Source: Sodalis praecaptivus
Lineage (GTDB): Bacteria > Pseudomonadota > Gammaproteobacteria > Enterobacterales > Enterobacteriaceae
DNA length: 64,000 nt
Direction: 5' to 3'
NCBI RefSeq assembly: GCF_000517425.1
Contig: NZ_CP006569.1
Location: 1-64,000 of the forward strand
Shown here: positions 61,472-64,000 of the stretch, one piece after another
Layout of the letters: every line of letters begins with the position of its first letter
Position numbering within the stretch: the stretch's first letter is position 1
The notes under the pieces: generated by a model
The model's database searches: none
What the model was told of the DNA's origin: nothing
The model's input: only the letters and a program-made list of their open reading frames with translations
Position numbers and translations under genes: made by a program

Positions 61472-62332
61472 ATGTATGTGACCATGAAAACGATATTAGA
61501 CGATGCGAATAAAAATTTTTATGGCGTGATTTCAGCCAGCGTGATAAATCTGGAACTGGTGCGCGGGGCTATCAGAGCCGCACAAGAAGAGAATGCCCCG
61601 ATCATTATTAACATTGGTCAGGGGCAAATGAGTAAACATGGCGATGGCGAAATCATTTCCGGTATTGTCAGAACGCTAGCCGCGCGGGCAACGGTGCCGG
61701 TGGCGCTAAATCTTGACCACGGTAAGGATTATGAGCGAATTACCCATGCCTTTCGCCATGGGTTCTCCTCGATCATGATTGATGCTTCGGAATATCCGCT
61801 GGAAGAGAATATCCGTCGTACCAAAGAGGTCGTGACGCTTTGCCATTCGCAGAACGTCACGGTTGAAGGTGAAATCGGTTTTATCGGTCAAGCGGCTAAC
61901 GCCGATGAAAAAAAACTGGATTTATTTACTCGCGTCGAGGATGCGGTGCATTTCTTCGAGGCCACCGGCGTCGATGCGTTAGCCATTGCCGTAGGGACTG
62001 CGCACGGTAAATACCCCTCACATCTTGCGCCCAAGATTGATTTCGACCGTATCTCGCAAATCAAGCAGGCGACCGGCAAGCCCTTGGTACTGCATGGCGG
62101 CTCTGACTCAGGTGAAGAAAATATTCGCCAGGCGGTTGCCTGCGGTATTAATAAAATAAACGTCTGTACCGATACGTTTGTCGGCTGCAAGGAGGGATTA
62201 AAAACCATGCTGCATGAAACGCCCGACATCGACTTCATGTCAATGATGATTAATATGGAAACGACGGCTAAAAACATTCTACAAAATTATATCTCAATTT
62301 CCGGCTCCAGCGGCAAAGCGGCGAATTTTTAG
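61472..62332 (+). CDS. class II ketose-bisphosphate aldolase (GatY/KbaY/YdjI-like)
   Basis: Zinc-dependent aldolase of 286 residues. Catalytic Asp82 and zinc ligands His83 (NLDHGKDYE), His178 (VGTAHGKYP) and His208 (LVLHGGSDSGEENI) are all in place, along with GINKINVCTD. GatY and KbaY cleave tagatose-1,6-bisphosphate. Here the substrate could be that or another phosphorylated ketose delivered by the adjacent PTS. No sugar-phosphate kinase is next to it. The frz operon of pathogenic E. coli also pairs such aldolases with a fructose-type PTS. Confidence 0.9.
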   Translation: MYVTMKTILDDANKNFYGVISASVINLELVRGAIRAAQEENAPIIINIGQGQMSKHGDGEIISGIVRTLAARATVPVALNLDHGKDYERITHAFRHGFSSIMIDASEYPLEENIRRTKEVVTLCHSQNVTVEGEIGFIGQAANADEKKLDLFTRVEDAVHFFEATGVDALAIAVGTAHGKYPSHLAPKIDFDRISQIKQATGKPLVLHGGSDSGEENIRQAVACGINKINVCTDTFVGCKEGLKTMLHETPDIDFMSMMINMETTAKNILQNYISISGSSGKAANF

Positions 62333-62383
62333 CTTTCGTCGCCGTTGAATGCTTTATTGACTTTGCCTTGATTTCATTGTGGC

Positions 62384-62424
62384 GCTCTGGCATGGGTTCT
62401 CCCAACATGTCCAGAGCTTTTTTT
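62384..62424 (+). terminator. intrinsic terminator between the aldolase and the cupin gene
   Basis: GCTCTGG (62384-62390) pairs with CCAGAGC (62411-62417), extended by CATG on both sides, and is followed by seven T residues (62418-62424). It sits directly ahead of the AAGGAG ribosome binding site of the cupin gene, so it either ends the operon or attenuates expression of the cupin. Confidence 0.85.
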
Positions 62425-62438
62425 AAGGAGTAGCGACT

Positions 62439-62846
62439 ATGTGCCATCACGGGGTTAACATTAGCCAACATGTCGGTAGCGGTTTGAAGATGATGGTCGA
62501 GAGCGATGGCTGGTTTGTTGGCATTAAAAACTGGAAGCCGGAAAACGACCTACATCATCTCGATTGCCTGGAACGTCATCTGTTGACCGATGAGGTGTTT
62601 ATTTTATTGTCCGGCCGTTGTACGTTGATCATCGCGCAAAAAGATGAGCACGCCAACCTGGCGTTTCACGCTGTGCCTCTTGAGCCCTATAAAATCTATT
62701 GTGTCGCGAAAGGCGTCTGGCATAACACCATCACCTGGCCCGGAGTGAAAATGGCGCTGATTGAAAATCGCGATACCGGCGTTGAAAACAGCGAGTTCAT
62801 GCCGCTCAATGACCACATGCGCGCCGAGCTCAACGCCGCGTTGTAG
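62439..62846 (+). CDS. cupin-superfamily protein of the PTS cluster
   Basis: A 135-residue cupin-like protein. LLTDEVFILLSGRCTLIIAQ and CVAKGVWHNTITWPG are the two cupin blocks, but the first His-rich motif is not classic (DLHHLDCLERH precedes it), so metal binding is uncertain. The ATG has AAGGAG 8 nt ahead, immediately after a terminator. A cupin is also part of the frz operon of extraintestinal E. coli. It may isomerise or epimerise the sugar. Function unproven. Confidence 0.7.
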   Translation: MCHHGVNISQHVGSGLKMMVESDGWFVGIKNWKPENDLHHLDCLERHLLTDEVFILLSGRCTLIIAQKDEHANLAFHAVPLEPYKIYCVAKGVWHNTITWPGVKMALIENRDTGVENSEFMPLNDHMRAELNAAL

Positions 62847-62935
62847 TGGGGCATCGACAGCCGGGGCCGGTTGGCGGACCCGGTTGTCGCTCCCGACGGC
62901 ACTAGTTTAACGACCTGCGCCGCCCGCAAAAACGT

Positions 62936-64000
62936 TTACACAGTGCCATTAATGGCATAGTCGAAGATCTGGTAACTCTTAAGCGACGTGTAGGCCGCCC
63001 GATTGCGGTATTCGGCGTTAAGCGGCCGGTTGAGAATAAACGGCACCTGGGATTCCGTGACACCGCCGTGCGTGCGCAGCCGATGGCCTTTCAAGCCCTC
63101 AAGGTCATGCAATTTGGCACTGCTGCCAATGCAAACATCCTTTTTCGACACCACCACCACGTCCGCCTCTCTCTCCTCATACAAATCGAACAGACGGCAG
63201 GCCGTTGCTTTATTCAGGGCGTAATCAATGCCGTCGATGGCATTGATGCGATCGATAATCGCCTGCACTTTGACGTTCCCTTTGCTCCACACCCGGACAA
63301 AGCTGCCTAATGCGCCGTGGTGGGCGACAAAGGCGTCGGTGATGGGGCAAATGACCGTGGTTTCCCCGGCGCCAAACTCGGCGTCGAGGATCTCCTGCAG
63401 CCAGATAACATTGGGTTCGCCCCGGTCGTTGCTTTTATCGCTCATGCCGTGGTCGGCGATAAGTCCCAGCACGATATCCTGCTGCGCCAGCCGGCCGAAA
63501 GCCTCATCGAGCTGCCGATAGAATGCCAGCGCCTCCGTTTCCTGCGGCGCCCATTTATGCTGGACGAAATCGGTCAGGGAAAGATACATCACATCGGGGC
63601 GGCGGTCTTGCAGTAACCGGATGCCGGCCTCCAGCACGAACAGCGACAGCGCCATAGAATACATATCCGGTTTTGGCATGCCGATATAGTTCAGCACATC
63701 GTCGATACCATTTTCAGCCAGCGTACAGCGGTCCGCATATTCGGAGGAAAAGCTGATATGGCCCTGGCTGACGTCCAGGCCCTTACCCAGTTGGCGGCGC
63801 AGCTTATCTTTCGCGGTAATGGAAACCACCTTGGCGCCGGCGTTGGCAAATCCGGCGAGGATAGTTTCCCCCCGCAACAATTCCGGTCCCGTCATCACCA
63901 CCGGCTCCCAAGTGTGGGTATCCAGATAAAAATTCCCTGAAATACCGTGCTGTGACGAGGGAACGCCCGTAATGATCGACATATTATTCGGACAGGTGAA
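62936..64000 (-). CDS. phnA: phosphonoacetate hydrolase-like protein (5' end beyond the window)
   Basis: The alkaline phosphatase-superfamily enzyme PhnA cleaves phosphonoacetate to acetate and phosphate. The reading frame runs on to the window edge (FTCPNNMSIITGVPSSQHG), so an internal Met at 63982 is not the start. About 50-60 N-terminal residues, including the first metal-binding site, are missing. Visible landmarks are YLSLTDFVQHKWAP, GLIADHGMSDKS, and RLRTHGGVTESQVPFI near the C-terminus. Neighbouring phn genes would lie outside the window. Convergent with the cupin gene. Confidence 0.85.
   Translation of the reverse strand, partial: FTCPNNMSIITGVPSSQHGISGNFYLDTHTWEPVVMTGPELLRGETILAGFANAGAKVVSITAKDKLRRQLGKGLDVSQGHISFSSEYADRCTLAENGIDDVLNYIGMPKPDMYSMALSLFVLEAGIRLLQDRRPDVMYLSLTDFVQHKWAPQETEALAFYRQLDEAFGRLAQQDIVLGLIADHGMSDKSNDRGEPNVIWLQEILDAEFGAGETTVICPITDAFVAHHGALGSFVRVWSKGNVKVQAIIDRINAIDGIDYALNKATACRLFDLYEEREADVVVVSKKDVCIGSSAKLHDLEGLKGHRLRTHGGVTESQVPFILNRPLNAEYRNRAAYTSLKSYQIFDYAINGTV

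Overview
The window comes from the chromosome of a gammaproteobacterium of the order Enterobacterales. It opens inside the replication origin (oriC, positions 1 to about 290) and runs through the classical neighbourhood mnmG-rsmG-atpIBEFHAGDC-glmUS-pstSCAB-phoU, whose proteins have almost exactly the lengths of their E. coli counterparts. GC-rich coding sequence, large gene-poor spacers, two GC-rich minisatellites and scattered remnants would suit a Sodalis-like, possibly host-associated, relative of the enterics. That species-level guess is inference only.

Layout. 1-20.1 kb: oriC, tRNA modification (mnmG), 16S rRNA methylation (rsmG), ATP synthase operon with promoter and terminator, UDP-GlcNAc synthesis (glmU, glmS), a periplasmic two-motif aspartic protease with a PDZ tail, and the Pho-regulated phosphate transporter with phoU. 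20.1-28 kb: a 19/20-bp minisatellite, yieH, a reverse-strand galactosamine/N-acetylgalactosamine-type mannose-family PTS (agaR-agaS-IIB-IIC-IID-IIA), then 1.1 kb without a clear gene. 28-32.4 kb: stand-alone transporters (an orphan MFS protein, ProP, ArsB). 32.5-40.1 kb: a sugar-acid or polyol catabolic region related to the E. coli rsp/ydf cluster (MFS, cyclase-type hydrolase, RspB, MFS, YdfI, RspR) with a shared operator-like motif at two promoters. 40.1-46.3 kb: mostly non-coding, with an RcsAB-box-like promoter before a small membrane protein, a lipoprotein serine protease, a GlxA-type regulator and a 31-bp minisatellite.

46.3-51.3 kb is the most unusual region: a tight five-gene operon of methyltransferase, cupin, HisC-like aminotransferase, MATE exporter and ATP-grasp ligase, closed by a terminator that overlaps the last codons. 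The combination looks like an uncharacterised pathway that makes and exports a modified amino acid or short peptide.

51.4-54.8 kb holds two small regulatory modules with perfect palindromes in their promoters (MerR with an exported alpha/beta hydrolase, HxlR with a ketoacyl synthase). 55.3-62.9 kb holds a self-contained fructose-family PTS: its own activator, HPr, EIIA, EIIB, EIIC and enzyme I, then a ketose-bisphosphate aldolase and a cupin, resembling the frz operon of extraintestinal pathogenic E. coli. The activator appears to have lost all four usual PRD histidines. The window ends inside a phosphonoacetate hydrolase-like gene on the reverse strand.
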